A stretch of DNA of 64,000 nucleotides, taken from assembly GCF_001039355.2 (NCBI RefSeq), contig NW_019775525.1:717922-781921 (forward strand), in the 5' to 3' direction. Below, piece after piece: positions 1 through 10,399 of the stretch. The notes beneath the pieces are model-generated. The model searched no databases and had not been told where the DNA came from. It worked only from the letters and a program-made list of their open reading frames with translations. The stretch is from Lingula anatina. Taxonomy: Eukaryota; Brachiopoda; Lingulata; Lingulida; Lingulidae. The position numbers and the translations under genes were made by a program. Every line of letters begins with the position of its first letter. Within the stretch, counting starts at the first letter, position 1.

Positions 1-174
1 ACGGGTAACCATCTGCCCCAGGGAATCGCTCACACGATCTTTTGGTCCATGTGCAATATGTTGAATCAGTCGTATTGGAGAATTTATAATAAAGCGGAAA
101 CACGGAATGGTAACGTGATTGTTGACCTCGTCAAATTGGGTCGGGTTTTGGACAGGATTGACAATCAGTTCTGA
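1..174 (+). CDS. GT61-family glycosyltransferase, C-terminal 57 codons (5' part outside the window)
   Basis: Frame 1 is open from the first base to TGA at 172-174. The 57 residues match the C-termini of the two complete copies at 11918 and 18626, including the shared stretch IFWSMCNMLNQSYWRIYNKA and the ending DRVLDRID-like segment (here GRVLDRIDNQF). It is therefore the end of a third family member, on the same strand and upstream of the others. The DNA after its stop no longer resembles the 3' flanks of the other copies, so it looks like the older relative. Whether the missing part is intact cannot be seen. Confidence 0.9.
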   Translation, partial: TGNHLPQGIAHTIFWSMCNMLNQSYWRIYNKAETRNGNVIVDLVKLGRVLDRIDNQF

Positions 175-410
175 TATTTCTTAACAAATTAGTATAATTT
201 ATTATAGGGTCTATTAAATGTGATAATAACTGAAATCTGTAAAATAACGTATTTTTTAAAAATATTTTCATGAATGCTTTCTTTTCTTTTTTTTTAAACA
301 TACCTGTGCTTCTTCGTTTTTTGAACGTTCTCAGCGCATTTCTTTTCATTATATTCTCAAAGTTTTGTGCTGGTTAAATAGCTTTTTATTCATGTTTAAG
401 TTGAAATAGA

Positions 411-416
411 AATAAA
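411..416 (+). terminator. Candidate polyadenylation signal of the partial GT61 gene
   Basis: AATAAA lies about 240 bases after the stop codon at 174, on the coding strand, in A+T-rich DNA. Position and sequence fit a poly(A) signal. There is no direct evidence of its use. Confidence 0.35.
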
Positions 417-1050
417 ATCCAAATTTTAATTTTAAAATTATTATAAAAATTATATTAAAACATTAAAATATCAACAGAGAAAGGATAAATAATGTTTTCT
501 TTATTCATAACACTGGAACGAAGTAAAGTTACTACAGGCTAACAATATCATTATTGGTGAAATACAAGGATAGCTATATGTGAACATCGATTGTATTTGA
601 TAGATGTATTGATAGGGCAAATGAGCACCATTAAATAATATAATATAATATAATATCCGTTTAAATTGTCTTGCTTTTGGCTAATTCTCGGCATCAGTAC
701 TAAGAAAATGCCTAAAATGTCTAATTCTAAAGTTATGCTACAACATATAAATGTGCTTCAATAGTTAACACTCTAGAATTAATAATTCGTTCGCAAAGAT
801 CAATTTTACGCAACATGTATGTTATTAATAGACACATGCAGTGCTCACATGCTCAATTATGGAACATTTTGAAAGATAAAGCTTCAAAAATGTAATAATC
901 CCCTCCCCCCAACAAAAAAAACTTTGATAAAGCTGGCTGTAGCAATGACGAACAATTTTCAAAAAATTACGGAAGCGGAAGAAAATCTCTGAGTAATTCA
1001 CAACAGGTGTTGTGTAACAGATCTAAGCTTAATCAAAGTCACTTGTACCT
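417..1050. other. A+T-rich intergenic DNA without a recognised gene
   Basis: No supported ORF is visible. There is a short (ATAAT)n-like stretch near 635-655 and a C-rich then A-rich tract near 900-920. Confidence 0.5.
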
Positions 1051-1067
1051 TTTTAGATCAGTCTCTG

Positions 1068-1292
1068 GTGCTTGCTGTTGCACGTCAGTTTCGTCCTGCG
1101 GATAAGAAGGGTGACAAAGTCAATGCCTTGTTTCAAAGCCCAGGGGGTACACTGGATGAGCTGAGACAAGCTTTTATCGAGGAGTGGGCAAATCTCAGCC
1201 AAAGGTACACTGAGCATCAACAGAGTCAGTGCCTGGAACAATGGATCATGTCTATGGCAGCTAATTCTTCCTACGAGACACCGTCACTGTGA
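1068..1292 (+). pseudogene. Possible decayed Tc1/mariner-type transposase C-terminus
   Basis: An open stretch of about 74 codons ends in TGA at 1290-1292. The segment TLDELRQAFIEEWANLSQ resembles the C-terminal region of Tc1-like transposases, where a [LQ]xELRQAxxEEWxxxPQ pattern follows the catalytic domain. A later SMAAN-like piece would sit where these enzymes have a short Ser-Met-Arg-rich helix. No catalytic DDE residues, terminal repeats or start codon are seen. A pyrimidine-rich CTTTTTAG just upstream (near 1048-1056) could instead make this the last exon of an unrelated gene. The assignment rests on a short motif only. Confidence 0.3.
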
Positions 1293-2312
1293 TAAAATAA
1301 CTCATTGCATAGCATTACCTTCGCCATTTCAGGCTTCCTTGAACATTAAATTTGCTTTCCCATACAAATTGCCGCTAATTTACCAAGTTAATTTTTAAAA
1401 ATACCATATATACTGTAATTTGAACAAAATATTATATCAAAACACTGATGTGCCTGTAAAACAATGTATTTTGAAATTGTTTAAACTCTGAAATAGCAGA
1501 TAAAATATCCTTTTGAAATATTTCATCATTTTAGCAAGAGTGGAAGTCTTGTTACTGTTAAATTGAATCAAAACTAATTTGTGGTGTGGACAAATGATAA
1601 AAATTCAATATAGAATGATTCACCAACATGGTTAATAAGCAAAATCCATAATATTCCTTCTCAAATATCGATTTTAATACTTAAAAGTAACAAAGGGATG
1701 AATTGTTGCTACAAAATGGATGCTTTTGCTATAAAACTTGTAATAATCATACCATGCCAACCTACTGTTAGATACGGTCTATAAATACCCTCAACATTCA
1801 GAATGCAAGATAGGTGGCTTTAAAGATGCATACAAAGTCAATTTTTTGTCACAAAAACCAACCAAATGCCAGTGTATAGTTTCAAGGAGTATAACTAAGA
1901 GAATTACTAAAAGACATTGATTTATTTTACCCGAAAATGATGTTAGAAAGGATTTTTCTGCTAGCATTCTCTGCTGTATGTCAATGGGGCAGAAAAGTAG
2001 GTCACGAAAGTAGGTTAAATTTCCGACCAAAAATTTAAAGAAAGGAGCAGTCTAGATCTCTTAAATGGCTGATCGAGTGATCTTTTCAGACTATCCCTTG
2101 GCATGTCGAATTTATTTGAGTCGTATAAGAAACTATAGTAGAAGTGGTTTACTTGCGTTACTGGAAATCCACGCTCCACCGATGCTCGATTCGTATGTAC
2201 CTTTTAAAACGCCAAAGTTCTGGGCAAATAAAAAAAATCAAATAGATGATATAACCGTTATTATTTAACTAAACAAAAAAATTACAACAATTTATATTTA
2301 AATATCCAAGTG
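1293..2312. repeat. Intergenic DNA with a dispersed repeat (about 1815-1915) also present near 6630-6720
   Basis: The stretch around 1815-1915 contains GATGCATA, GTCAATTTTT, CAAATGCCA and AGTATAACTAA in the same order and spacing as 6630-6720, so the two are copies of one dispersed element of unknown type. No gene is supported elsewhere in the interval. The short ORF at 2065-2268 has no recognisable feature. Confidence 0.45.
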
Positions 2313-2318
2313 TTTATT
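2313..2318 (-). terminator. Polyadenylation signal for the cysteine-rich ectodomain gene
   Basis: TTTATT on the + strand is AATAAA on the coding strand, about 62 bases after the stop codon at 2380-2382. This supports 2380 as the real 3' end of the gene and not an internal stop. Confidence 0.55.
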
Positions 2319-2379
2319 CACAAGGCCAAATCAGTGCCCAACCCTACATTTATCCTTTAATGGGCTTCTTTTTTCATAC

Positions 2380-2949
2380 CTAGAAAGCCCAAACCGCTGT
2401 CACCATCGCCATTAGCATCAAAAGTCTTTTGGTACCGGCTTGAATGTTTCCTCGGTTCTGCTTTGGGGTTGAGATCGTGGTCGCACCATAAAATGGCGTC
2501 ACGGAGCCGTCTTTCGTGGCGTTCGCCGAGCAAGCAGAGAACGACGCTGTACGTATCCCTACGGGTCCACCGGGAATATCCAACTGCACATTTCGCAGAG
2601 CGTTTTCCATCCATGTTTGTACTTGGTCGAAAACGTTACGACCTTCCTCGTAGTTTGCAAGTCTCGCGTGAAGGATGAGCAAAGTTTGAACGAGGAAAGT
2701 GAAGGACGAGTTCTCCCCGCTGTGTTTCGGACTGCAGGAAACAATACGCGCATTCACGGTTTGCAGTACATTTCTCATTCGACCATCACGGACTATATTC
2801 GTACAACCATTCCCCGCTGTTGGAATCCAGCCGCAGGGTTCAAAATTCAAGTAAACCGTTGACTTTAATACCGTGAAATTATACAGAATAGGGCGGCAGC
2901 CCTGGTCATCTGGAACATACCCAATGGGACAAAGCTCCTGATCTATAGC
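2380..2949 (-). CDS. Terminal exon c of the ectodomain gene
   Basis: The acceptor TTTTTCTCCAG| is followed in frame by AIDQELCPIGY. The exon is 189 codons plus TAG at 2380-2382. It holds the second cysteine-rich block and the hydrophobic C-terminal tail. The sequence directly after the stop also reads like a donor (CTAG|GTATGA), but such a splice would keep the stop. Confidence 0.75.
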   Translation of the reverse strand, partial: AIDQELCPIGYVPDDQGCRPILYNFTVLKSTVYLNFEPCGWIPTAGNGCTNIVRDGRMRNVLQTVNARIVSCSPKHSGENSSFTFLVQTLLILHARLANYEEGRNVFDQVQTWMENALRNVQLDIPGGPVGIRTASFSACSANATKDGSVTPFYGATTISTPKQNRGNIQAGTKRLLMLMAMVTAVWAF

Positions 2950-5174
2950 CTGGAGAAAAAGAGAACGTGTGCGGATTTGTGGAACATTTATACTATTCAA
3001 TAACAAATAGCAACACAACAGTTGAGCTAAGGTTCATGTATTTACGATACCGGCAGTCTAAGACCATAAAACCAACACAGAACTGCTGGCACTAATGATA
3101 TTAAAATGTTAACATAAACTCGGGAAAGAATTAGTAGAGTAACAGTCCCTAATCTGTTTGTTAATTTGCAATTTTTATTATCATCATCGTTATATCTTTA
3201 TCGTAATTTGCTTTCTCACCAAATCCATGAGGTCGTTCATTTGTTTTCTGTCTTGATCTCCGACGTGCAACAGAGAGCGGAAAGAGAAGCCATCGAATTT
3301 CGAATTCGACGTTGCGGAGCTCTGATCTGAATATAACATTGAACAGTTACTTAGTTACAGTTTTTTTTTTGGGGGGGGGGAGGGGGGAACATTGTAAGCT
3401 TTCTCGAATCAACCAATGCTTCAAGACTCGATTGTGAGCCCGGTCGCTCAGTTAAATCAGAATACGGTTGTGTAATGATAGCCTACTAGTAAAACTTTCC
3501 TCTTGGGATAGAAATTACCAAGTATATTCTATAATGTGTTCCTCAATATAGTGTCAAACGTTTTTCCATATTTGCAAGTGTAATTTATGTATAAAAGTTT
3601 TGTTTTACAAAGTCTAAAATAATTACACTGATGACCGCTAACCACACTAAATGTGCCAATCTTTCATAAGGCGTCAGTAAAAGGCATAATTCTGTCCTTT
3701 CGGAACAATTTATAACTCCTAAAACAATAGGAAGACATATATTGCCGGTAATAAGGCAAATTTGACCTTGACATTTTGATGGGAGTTACTGGGTTGCTTA
3801 GTAGTACTGACTCGTGCTCTTCTGGCTTTCTTATGGTAGTAACGGTCAAGGTCACAAGAGAGAAGGCGTCAATTTGATTGCTCATATTGGCTGGCTAACC
3901 CATCAAATTGAAAGGAAGAAGGTTCCAGTCTAAATCTTCAAGTCACGGACAAGGTATGAGGTAATTACTTTGGATCTATTGGGACATATATATTTCACAC
4001 TCGCTAAAATGGAATAGCATCCTTAACGTCTTAGAGCTCATTCGATCCCAATGAAACCTACGTAGCTCTACGTAGATCTTTAAGCGATGCTCGGCAGTAA
4101 ATTTACTTTTGGAAAATTACCCCTATCCAGTTTTGCTTGCTACTACAGGAGAACGGAAATGAATCACCTATACTATTCAAAAGATAAATTTAGAAAAAGG
4201 AACAACAAAACGCACCACTTACCTTCGCAGACTTTAACTGGACCTACATAACAAAGTATACAGTGAACGTTCTTGTAACTTTGATCCGAGCCGCTTATGA
4301 CAACAGGGTTGTTGTACGCCATACAGGCATCTCGTAAGGCTGAGTGCAGAGGAAGTGGACGAGGCAAACGATATGGACTTCCATTGGTATATCTGAACCG
4401 ACAAGGACCAAACGCAGGGTTCTCAACGTCCCGGAAGCACGTCTTCACATTCCACTCCTGTTTGGGCTCAAACGTACCACTGCAACCGACAGCTTCCAGT
4501 TTTCTTATAACACAAGATGAGGACCTGCAATTAGCAAAATGCCCAGCGTCTTCCCCCAGGCAGAAGACGACAAGTTCCCACGGGTCCCAGCCGTTTGCGA
4601 TACCATTACACGCTGCACAGTACTTGTTTCTGAAGGTGAGCATTGTAGCTGGGTCGGTGACTGGCCGCTGCAAGATGGCGTCCTCTGAGAGACTGGCATT
4701 TGATGCATCAGTACACTTGATGCGACTTTCCTCTTCTTTCCAAGATGACGGGCATTCGTCAACCATCCAAAAACTCAGTCCAAAATTGTCCATATAGGGT
4801 AAGTTGGTTTGCTGGTTTTGTCGGAGTAATGCTGGGCTTCTTCTACAAGAGCTTTTATGTGCCAAAAAAATAGCCGCAGGGTCGACTTGTTTTTTCTGCC
4901 TTGTCCATGTTTTGTTAGAAGATGCAGTAGAAGTGGTGTTACTACTGGGAGTTTCTGTTATATTCCATGCAGGAGTTGCTACATGTTGCAAGGTACTTTT
5001 CGCCGTTGTTAATCTGACAGAGGCGGCGCACACCGTCGTGTTTTCAGTCAGTCCATAACAGCAGTCGCCATACAAGACGCACAGTGNGGCTCGATTGTCG
5101 TCATCGGACCACGTGACCACGTAGCTCATTAACTCCCAGGCCGAGCAAATAGGGCGTTTTTTAAAGCCAAACAT
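2380..5174 (-). CDS. Cysteine-rich receptor ectodomain protein (adhesion/methuselah-like GPCR ectodomain family) lacking a seven-helix region
   Basis: Three exons (4223-5174, 3220-3326, 2380-2949) join in phase to 542 codons. The N-terminal part has a somatomedin B-like core, CVLYGDCCYG, followed by a Ser/Thr-rich linker. Then comes a cysteine-rich domain with KYCAACNG and NVHCILC motifs, as seen in ectodomains of many invertebrate adhesion or methuselah-like receptors, and a second block opening CPIGYVPDDQGC. In those receptors a seven-helix domain follows. Here the protein ends after about 14 hydrophobic residues (LLMLMAMVTAVWAF), and AATAAA follows 62 bases later. A polar, Gly/Asn-containing spacer before the tail fits a GPI-attachment signal (inference). 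No signal peptide is seen at the Met at 5174. TAA lies in frame directly before it, so an upstream exon may supply the true N-terminus, with a splice acceptor inside this exon near 5130. One residue is unknown because of N at 5087. A pseudogene or a lost 7TM exon is the alternative. Confidence 0.65.
3220..3326 (-). CDS. Exon b (107 bases) of the ectodomain gene
   Basis: The acceptor TTCAG| lies just above 3326 and the donor GGATTTG|GTGAGA lies at 3220. It enters in phase 1 and leaves in phase 0, which fits both neighbours exactly and reads 35 full codons without a stop. It includes FSFRSLLHVGDQDRKQMNDL. Confidence 0.7.
4223..5174 (-). CDS. Exon a of the ectodomain gene
   Basis: It ends at a strong donor (GAAG|GTAAGT on the - strand) in phase 1. 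It carries the SMB-like core, the Ser/Thr-rich linker and the first cysteine-rich domain. The 5' boundary is uncertain: either the ATG at 5174 or an acceptor near 5130. Confidence 0.65.
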
Positions 5175-6241
5175 TTACAAATGAGCTTTTAATTTGTGTA
5201 TTTGGATAAAGATATCGTTAGTTGGGCATGTTTTCTGAAGAATATGTTCCGTTGAAGCCATTCTGACGGTATGAAGCAAATCCTTTAAGAATAGGTGTTA
5301 TGTCTGCAAAGATGCTTATAAATTGACTCCTGTTTCCTCCGTAACTTAAATTGGGTTTGATATCATTTCTGCGGTAATACAATATGGGCTAATTTTAGTA
5401 CCAGGTGCAGGCAACACTCCTGAAAGCATTTGCCAAGAAAAGCACAATATACCTTAAATAACCCTGTGTCATGTTCAGATGATTTATTTTATATTTCAGA
5501 TAAATACACTTGTTTTTCTCGGTTTAATGCCTTTAATCAAATTGATAAATGAGCTAATTATTTACCACAAATAGACAAAAATTTGTGTTAACACATTTAA
5601 TGCTGTCTGCTTTTCCCGCAGTTTTAAGTAGGGATCGTTAACCATTGGTAAGTATGGGAAAATTGCCGTTTACTCCCGGAAAAGCCAATTTTTGACCAAA
5701 ACGAAGAGTTATTTTGACTTAAACACATAATAACAACCCTGTCAAATACACTTGGTAAACTACTGCGTGCTTGATAGAGTTCGTACAAACAATTTGATAC
5801 GTTGTTCGTGGTCACTAATTTAAAGTTCGTGCCATGAAATTGTGAAATTGTGGTTCTTTAGTAATTCGGCGTTCGTGCTGACAAAACCGAGACTAGTGGT
5901 CGCACACAGCAATTACCATCAATACACAATGAGGACTGCATATGAGAGATGAGAGATGTGGCTCAAAAATCTGAAAGAAGGGATCTCTGAGCAAACCAAG
6001 TGGCCAGTTGCACTTTTAATCGTTCATTCAGTTCTTTTCAAAGATGGCAAGAGCTCACGATTGCTATCAAGATATAATCAGTAACTCACTAGTGATAATT
6101 TTTTTTTAGCAAAATGTTCATTACCTTGGCAGTTAGATAATAAATGAAAATTATCAAACATAACGGTGGCGTCTATCTACCTGACATTTATAAGAGGGTC
6201 CTGGTCGCTATACCTCGTGTCAACATCGTCTCACATCAGTC

Positions 6242-6281
<40 letters not shown>

Positions 6282-6706
6282 AAAAACTGGCGAAACCCGG
6301 CTTTTGGTAAAATCTTTTTAGTAATGACACAGTGCTTACGTTGTCTGGAAGATTATTTGTATGTGGTTACAGTGATCAAGATATTATTCGTTATTCATGG
6401 CAGGCGTACTCAATTAGCACACATTTTAAGCCGTATGTTATAACAGCTTTCATATGTGTCTTGAAACAAACCTGAGGGACAATCTTCTTATAGCCATTAG
6501 AACCAAAGTTTTTCATCATTCATTTGTATCTGGTATCAGTGATTGAAGTAATTGTAGTAATTACTTGCCAAAGTATTATCTGATTTTTGATTTTATGGCA
6601 ATAATATATGTCAAAAACTTCTTATTTGATAGATGCATATGAGGTCAATTTTTCCAAAAAAGCCAAGCAAATGCCAACATAGAGTTTTAAATAGTATAAC
6701 TAATAT
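5175..6706. other. Intergenic or upstream DNA, with a 36-base T tract at 6245-6280
   Basis: This should contain the promoter and possibly a signal-peptide exon of the - strand ectodomain gene, but I could not identify either. An uninterrupted run of 36 T lies at 6245-6280. Copy number at such tracts is unreliable in an assembly. A dispersed repeat related to 1815-1915 lies at about 6630-6720. Confidence 0.5.
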
Positions 6707-6982
6707 AATTTTAAGTTAAACGAGACTTACTTGTAAGTTGACGTTGGACTGGAATTCTGTCTTAAAAGCAAGCAAGCGAAGTCTCAACATCTGAAGAGCG
6801 CAGTCCCACATCTCGCAGAGTCTCGCGTCATATTTTAAAGATAACTTAGTGACACATGTATCACAAGATAAATCCCGTGAGAGGTGGGAAGGGTGGGATG
6901 TTAAGACTTCGCTTGCTTGCTTTTAAGACAGAATTCCAGTCCAACTTCAACTTACAAGTAAGTCTCGTTTAACTTAAAAATT
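6707..6982. mobile_element. Palindromic (foldback) MITE-like element with arms of about 85 bases
   Basis: The left arm at about 6707-6792 is the reverse complement of the right arm at about 6898-6982, nearly base for base. Both carry the reciprocal sequences GGAATTCTGTCTTAAAAGCA and TGCTTTTAAGACAGAATTCC. The central part is about 105 bases and non-coding. A partial third arm (CTGTCTTAAACGCAAG then TAACATCTGAAG) follows at about 6983-7020, so the site has been hit more than once. Confidence 0.75.
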
Positions 6983-7519
6983 CTGTCTTAAACGCAAGCT
7001 CCGTCTTAACATCTGAAGATTTTTAAAGCATATGTGTCACTAAGTAAAAGAAAAAACAAACAGCCAAGTAAGTTGCAACTACGTCCCTGGGGAGGTTATA
7101 GCCCAGCATGCCGTATGAAGCGCTGAAAGCTAGCAAACGAAAATATCTTTCTTTGCCAGACCAGGAACTTTATCTCTGCTTTAAGACCTGAGTGCTGGGT
7201 GCCAAGCACAGCAGGTATCGTTTATGATAATAGGAATGATAATCTTTTTAAGCTCTAGCACATTTTACGAAAGTTTAAGACCAGACGCACACATAAGTAG
7301 CGTAAGTAAAAACATATTTGGATATAGTAATAAGGAATCAGCATAAAATGCACATTTTACCATGCTAGACCGAAAACATGGCCTGCACCTAGGCTTGTAT
7401 AGGGAGGTTTTAGCCATTGCTAACGGTACCCTTACCGTCAGCATGTCAGGCCGAAAAGTAAGGCAAATAATCACCAACCTTTCCGTATTCCACTCAACGC
7501 CAGGAGAGGGCGTGCTAAT

Positions 7520-7590
7520 CTGTCAGTCTGATTGCATTCAGCGAGAGTCTCCCCGTGGACTTGGTGCGCACAAGCTGGTACGATAGATTA
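7520..7590. mobile_element. Arm of a dispersed foldback family (family F1), unit 1
   Basis: GATTGCATTCAGCGAGAGTC near 7531, together with the preceding GCCAGGAG motif, matches the right arm of the complete element at 36885-37137. The same arm is in unit 2 near 15702. The left arm is not recognisable here, so this is a fragment. Confidence 0.5.
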
Positions 7591-8772
7591 ATTGTGAACG
7601 AACCCTACGTGACAAATACCAATGGCTGACTGGATTGATTATCATTCATTAATGTTATGTGATGTAAATGCAGAATGCATTAGAAATTCTGCGCGTAGCA
7701 GTTCGTCTTCCTAACCGCACTTAAAACCAGATTAACTGCAGAATTAAAATCAGAAGCACATAATCGTTTTTAATTTGAATTAATCACATAAATTACATAA
7801 AAGCATGCCTATCTTGAATAAGCATATCGCCAAAGTTAAAGAGATAACAATTGTTCCAATTAGTTTCACATTCACTATAAAAATATTTTAAAAACTCACA
7901 TATATATACACATATAATGAGCTCCATTTTACCAACAAAACAACAGTTATCGCAATCTGTGCTTACCATCAGACCACATGGGTTTTCATAGATGGCTATA
8001 CCTCCGTAATAATCTCTCAAGAATTTATTATTAAAAAAAAACAAACTTTATAAAAAAAAATGAATTCACTTTGAATGTCGGAATGGATTCATTTACCATT
8101 GGTGAATAAGAAAAATCGTCATTTTCCCCCAAGTTATTTCCCCGAAACGAACGGTTGTTATCCCTTTAACCAGGTACGGCTGCTGACTTCTAAGGGGCTT
8201 AGGCTTACTGTGGTACCTGAGGCAGTTTAAAACCTCTTTTTCAGGAACTAAGAAAGAGGAACTACTTGATTAGTCGACTTGGGATAGTGTCCTTGGAATA
8301 GAACAGGTATGTACACCCCGTAAAGTGAATATTAATTCAAGTAAAACATGTTCATCTGTTAACTATTCCATAGAGCATTACCTGTCACAAAATGGCGTCA
8401 ACATAAATTGGTTAGTTTACATTATTTCCAAAGAATTATGAACGATTTAATATTCTAATTTAAGTTGCAAAAAATTATATAAGATGCTGACAAAAGTATG
8501 CAGTGAATATTATAAATGCATTCTGATGGTGGCAAGACCGAATATGTTCGGCTTGGAGCGAAATGGCAAACAGATTTGAAACAAAAGAGACAAAGTTATT
8601 CTATAACATCATTAACATTCATTGCAATTGTTTTAACTAAGGTAAATTAAAATCAGTATATTAAGTAATTAAGTGGACAATGTGATTTTAAAAAAAGTCA
8701 GGTCGTCAGGTCGTCTGTACATAAAGTGACCGCAACGTTTGAGTGAGAAACTGGTGACTGTAGGTTATCCTA

Positions 8773-8928
8773 CAGACCCGTAGCCGGGGGAGGGGGGGGG
8801 GCGAAAAAAAACCCTTTTTTGTCGTGAAAAGGTCCCGTCTGGGTAAAATTTTATCTGGGCGCATTAAGGTTTCATGGTAAAATGTCCACCTTTTCAGAAA
8901 AAGATCCCCCTTCTGGCTACGGGCTTAT
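8773..8928. mobile_element. Short inverted-repeat element of the CCCGTAGCC family, unit 1
   Basis: It starts CAGACCCGTAGCCG and ends CTGGCTACGGGCTT, imperfect terminal inverted repeats. A long G run follows the left end, as in the relatives at 15499-15691 and 17219-17360. The same insertion lies at the same place in unit 2, so it predates the duplication. Confidence 0.6.
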
Positions 8929-9287
8929 CACATTTTAATGTTTATTTATTTACTTTTATTAATTATTATTTTTGTAAGATCTCAATTCAGGCTTAAAGTC
9001 ACCAATTTCAAGGGGTAAAGGACTTTTTTTAACTACATCGTTGACACAGCTTTTGATTCAGAGTGGACTTTTTCGTCCAAAACTGTGGTTCTTTTGACCG
9101 ACCCCCCTTTCCTTTTCTACTACATGTAGTCTACACATATCACCTACAAACATTCCCAATACGAAATAAAAAACTGCAAGTACATGTAAAATAATGCATT
9201 GAACATAATGCTCTGCGCATTTTTTAAATGTAGGCACTAAGAAAGATGGAAATGTAAATTCAGTATCCATTCAATGACTTAGAGACC

Positions 9288-10010
9288 ATTCCCAGAGACT
9301 GCCGTACCAACTTTGGATCGAACTATCTCCGGGGGGGATTCTCGCTTAATTGCAATACACTTGGGCGGCTTAGATGTCTGTCATGCCTGCTGAGGCTGAG
9401 AAGGGGGGTAATTAACAGCTTTAGTAGGCGTTTAGCAGCTTCAGTGGGCTCCCCAGACGACTAAGCCGCTTGGGCTTAAAGCAATTTAGCGAGGGGCCCC
9501 GTGGAGATGGACCGATCCTGTTAGATCGCTCTAGGGATGGGAACCCAGTCTTAGAGCGCATTCCCAGAGTTTAGATCGATCCAACTAGATCGACCTAACT
9601 CCATGGGGGTTCACGCTAAATTGCAGTCAGTCGACCGCGCACGAAGTTTATTACCCCCTTACAGCTTTTAGTAGGCGGGAGAGATATTTAAGCCGACTAA
9701 GCTGACAGTAATCTAGTGAGACTACCCATGGGGATAAATCGATCTAAAATCTATGGGAATGAGCCCTTAGACCCCTAGACCGATGTAGCAGCAGCGGCCT
9801 ATTTCCGAGGGGATTCTCGGTATGAGAATGGGTTCTAAGACTCCATCTTCAAGGGGAGTCTCTGCATTCAGGTTAAGCGACTTAGATGACTGGCACGCCT
9901 ACTGAACCTGCTTAATGATAAGTTAATTACCCCCTAAGAGCCGCTTAAGCTGAATGTTATTCAGCGAGAAAGCCCTCGGAGATGGGTCGATCCTGCTAGA
10001 TCAATCTAGG
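9288..10010. mobile_element. Cluster of three foldback elements (family F2)
   Basis: Three consecutive palindromic units (about 9288-9545, 9550-9775, 9776-10010) each have arms with a TCTCGC(T)TAAATTGC-like motif pointing inward and its complement (GCAATTTAGCGAG or similar) in the other arm. Outer ends carry GGGAATG/CATTCCCA-like sequence. A cleaner single copy is at 17628-17857 in unit 2. They are non-coding; arm divergence shows age. Confidence 0.6.
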
Positions 10011-10399
10011 TATAAAAAAAAAAGACACTTGCTATCATTTACATAATCGCACACAAACATCCAAACTCTCTCGTAAACATAAATTCCCATGAATTAAGGC
10101 CTATTAACTTTTATTGTCATTCCCAAACGTGCCCCAAATGATAACAAGTTGCTGAAGTATAATAAGAAGCAACTTTCTCTCCATGGTGATGTGTCATCCA
10201 TTAGATGCAAAGCATGCAGCCACTCGCGGGTTATATACATAGCTTTAGAAAAAATTATCATCATTCACAAAAAGTTTTTTTTTTTTCTCTAACAAACGGC
10301 ATACTACGTCAGTGAACAAAGAGTAAAATGTGATCTTTACAACTTCTTCCTTTTAGGGGCCTGAATATTCACTGCGTGATTTAAAGGTACACTCCATGG

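Noticed and set aside
4297-4797. + strand ORF of 166 codons over the ectodomain exon
   Set aside because: Antisense shadow. The - strand frame has conserved cysteine motifs and correct splice sites.
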